A stretch of 23,558 nucleotides of DNA, taken from the NCBI GenBank assembly GCA_036897485.1, contig JAYMTF010001411.1:1-23558 (forward strand), given 5' to 3'. The DNA comes from Pelargonium nanum. Taxonomy: Eukaryota; Streptophyta; Magnoliopsida; Geraniales; Geraniaceae. How positions within the stretch are numbered: position 1 is the first letter of the stretch; the number at the start of each line of letters is the position of its first letter. Positions 20,940-23,558 of the stretch are shown piece after piece. Under the pieces are notes generated by a model, which worked only from the letters and a program-made list of their open reading frames with translations, searched no databases and was not told the DNA's origin. Both the position numbers and the translations under genes were made by a program.

Positions 20940-21024
20940 TTAGAATTTTGATTCGAACCCATGATACAAAAGAGCTTTGTATGTTGATTTAGCAAACCAA
21001 TGCCTTAGACCAGCCATTTATCCT
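20940..21024 (-). pseudogene. trnS-GCU: Second copy of tRNA-Ser(GCU), more degraded
   Basis: Positions 20950-21007 are identical to 6439-6496, covering the end of the D arm, the complete anticodon arm (GCU), the long variable arm and the T-loop. The D-loop is shortened (GGCTGGTCTAAGGC against GGCTGAGTGGTTTTAAGGC). The acceptor 5' strand has changed to AGGATAA. As in the first copy, sequence after TTCGAATC does not complete the T-stem or acceptor. It cannot fold as a full tRNA and is a pseudogene. Confidence 0.8.
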
Positions 21025-21045
21025 ATTCTTTAGGAGTCACTTAAC

Positions 21046-21060
21046 TATACATGATGTATA
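21046..21060. repeat. 15-bp palindrome next to the tRNA relics
   Basis: The arms tatacat and atgtata surround one g. It lies just upstream (minus strand) of the second trnS relic. No function is evident. Confidence 0.35.
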
Positions 21061-23558
21061 TTTCTATTCTATATAAGTGATTATGGCTGTCTAGCTGTCT
21101 ATATATGCCCCGTACTATTTGATAACATAACCTACCCTCTTATTTTATAGCGTATAGGGGCTTTTATATTTGCCTTTGGCCAGCTTCTACCCGTTGCTTT
21201 AATTTATTTTTTATTGAGACTTCATAACATTAGAATTACTTAGGAGTACCTGAGTGCACTAAGAGAATATTTGAACAATAACCGCTGGATGCTAAATACC
21301 ACTAGAATTCTTCTAGGATTACGAATTATCACGTAGAGAACCCCTTTTTCTGGTATAACCTTGTGTTTGTAGTATTTAATTTTCTTTAAAGGGTTTCCTA
21401 GTCTCAGGGGTCCGCGATTGTCCCATCAATTAAAAAATGCTTGGTATATTAAGGAATATCAGTTCCACTAAGTAATGCAGTTACCCAAGATAATAAGAGG
21501 CAAAGATAAATGACAATAAAAATTAGGATTATATATTTCCCACATAGGATTGTAAGAAATTCCAATATACTTTGTGAATGAAGAAAACTTAACAGTAATA
21601 TTTTTAGAATCGAAGGGTATTCGAAGTAGGTTAACGTGATAAAAGCAACTCCGTAATATTTATGAAACCCTTAAACCAACCGAATTCTTGCGGGATTTCC
21701 TGTATAGGTTATTTTTAGACATATCAGTTCGTACTGCGTACCTTGTTTTTTATGAGAGATACTATAACTAAGAATATATTTTTAGACTGCTTAGCCTAAG
21801 ATAATAAGATTGAGAGGGATTCCGTTTGTGGATGCACAGTACTTATAAATATTACAAGTAAAGTAACTACAGCTGTTAGGTAAAGCCTTACAGTTTTTTT
21901 GTACTCTAGTAGTTATATAATTTTCGTCAACTTGAGTGATTATAAAGATAAACTCTCAGAAGAGCTAAGTCTACAGGGTATTCAAGAAGCACAGGACACA
22001 CAGAAATCTCTGACATTCATATTAAATGGATTGCTCTAACTAACTAAAAGTATACTTATTATCTATATAGTCTTCACTTGACAAGTGTACTCCTAAATTT
22101 TAAGTTTCAAAGCTCTAGCCCCGATATCTGGTCTTGCTTAATTAGTAATTAGATATTTTAAAATATTAAATGCTTTTACTGACCCAGTGGTTACTAGTAC
22201 ATTAAAAAATAACGCTCTTGCTTTCACTTCATATTGCACGGATATATTCTTGATCCTTTTCGGACTTAGGGGTTTAATCCTTGGAGAAGGCTCTTGTAGT
22301 CTAAATGGGTGCTTTTTTACAGATGAGTTTTCAAGTGCTCTTAATTCTATTACAAAAAAAGGAAGAGGTTTATTTTAGCTTATATATTCCTTCTGGCTGG
22401 GTTACCCGCTTTTTAACAACTCCGTAGATACGAAAAAGGGCTTTTACGCCCCAAATTAGATAAAGTATGAGACGTACTCTAAGGATCCTATTAATAACAA
22501 CTTAGCCATACTTGAGAGTCTCTGCCAAAGGACTCATATTAAAGAAAAGGGGCCCGGCTTCTTCTTAAAATAGAATGAATAAGGGTGTTAGCATATTCTT
22601 TATACAGAAGATCCGTTCTAAGCAAAAGGAACTATTATAATTACAAGAGAAGGTGTTCGTATGTATTTGGCTCCAGATACTTAGTTTCAAAATGCGGTTA
22701 GGTACTCTCGTCTAGTAAAAAGCCGGGGTAGACTGTTGCCTCATCAAAGCAAATGTCTGATTTAAAACATACACGAGACACAACTTCCGCTTGCTAAAAA
22801 AAATTGATGTAGGAGTGGTTTAGTTAAACACCTGACAACCGGGCCGCCCCTAAGGAGAATTTTATTGGATAAGAAATACTACTTGGTATCCTCTAAATTG
22901 AAATTGCAGTTACAGAAAGGAGTACTCTTAGTTTAAGCTATATAGTTAGCTAGTATGCAATAATATCCTATAATATAAAGACAGGTATTCTAAAATAAAG
23001 GGACTTGTAAGCTTTTTTGCTACTGTTAATCAGGAGTAAGATTTATATTCCTTTTGTAAAGATTTAGGAAATCTGATATACTATATAATCCCTAAAGGAA
23101 CATATTGGATTTCTATACCTAAGTCTTTCAAGAAGTAAATATTTCAAAAAGTTAAAGTGTTTTGGTATCTCTTAGAGATTAAACTTCCTCGAACTGAACT
23201 CATCAAACGGCCTTACCTTACTTTAAAGAGCCGCCCTAACCTCCTAATTAGTTTTATGTGTCGCCCCTTACCCACTTAATATGTATAATAAAGAATTAAA
23301 CCCTGCTGTTTAGCTATAGTCCTAGAACTAAAATTGAAATAAGCTGCTACATAATGGATGCTTTAACTATAAAATATCAGGGCGAACCTACAATACATTT
23401 GGAGACTCAAGGAAATGGGATATAAAAGCCCCAAAACATAAATAATTACTAAACACCCAAGGAAGCTTCTGCCCACATTAGAAGGAAGTTTAATTCTCTT
23501 CTACTAACATAATCAAAATCATATAAATACTTAAGGCTTTGGAGCAGAACTTTGCTTT
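21061..23558. other. Non-coding AT-rich stretch to the window end
   Basis: No supported gene. The frame at 22187-22378 starts with GTG; read back to the preceding stop it is open from 22142 for about 78 codons, with a hydrophobic middle, but matches nothing I know. A string resembling the 3' region of large-subunit rRNA at about 21276-21292 is too short to accept. Confidence 0.5.

Noticed and set aside
21276-21292. AATAACCGCTGGATGC, resembling a stretch near the 3' end of large-subunit rRNA
   Set aside because: The similarity is about 15 bases and neighbouring rRNA sequence could not be found on either side.
22142-22378. Open frame with a hydrophobic centre
   Set aside because: It uses a GTG start at 22187, resembles no known protein, and is within chance length.
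1-23558. Group II intron domain V, rRNA signature strings, CRISPR arrays and transposase motifs
   Set aside because: Looked for by eye on both strands and not found; a covariance-model search could still detect diverged examples.

Overview
This window looks like AT-rich, almost gene-free organellar DNA, most likely from a mitochondrial chromosome of the green-plant (streptophyte) lineage. G+C is roughly one third, judged by sampling lines rather than a full count. Stop codons are dense in all six frames. No open frame exceeds 109 codons, about the maximum expected by chance at this composition and length. No protein family, rRNA, group I/II intron core, transposase or CRISPR array could be recognised. 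The organism call rests on relics of tRNA genes, above all a tRNA-Ser(GCU) whose body closely resembles, from memory, the native plant mitochondrial trnS-GCU. The low G+C would fit a streptophyte alga better than a flowering plant, but that is inference.

Layout: the left edge (1-175) has a lysine-rich open frame entering from outside the window, then a perfect 16-bp stem-loop at 327-366. From about 370 to 10500 the sequence is non-coding apart from three tRNA-like relics: minus 5221-5296, minus 6430-6517 (trnS-GCU) and plus 7011-7092. A degraded tRNA-Trp-like gene lies at 10510-10583. Between 11.1 and 13.8 kb is a family of four diverged repeats, each ending in the same hairpin plan: TAAG, spacer, CCTC, variable loop, GAGG, spacer, CTTA. 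Two copies of a 38-bp exact repeat follow at 14.0 and 14.6 kb. From 14.6 to 20.1 kb only small palindromes are visible. At 20.86-21.02 kb there is a second pair of tRNA relics on the minus strand, including a second trnS-GCU body identical to the first over 58 bp. The rest is featureless.

No set of genes here works together. The interest lies in how tRNA genes have been duplicated and worn down, in the hairpin repeat family, and in the left-edge stem-loop. The tRNA relics lose different parts: the 3' side of the T-stem and acceptor in the two trnS copies, the anticodon arm in two others.
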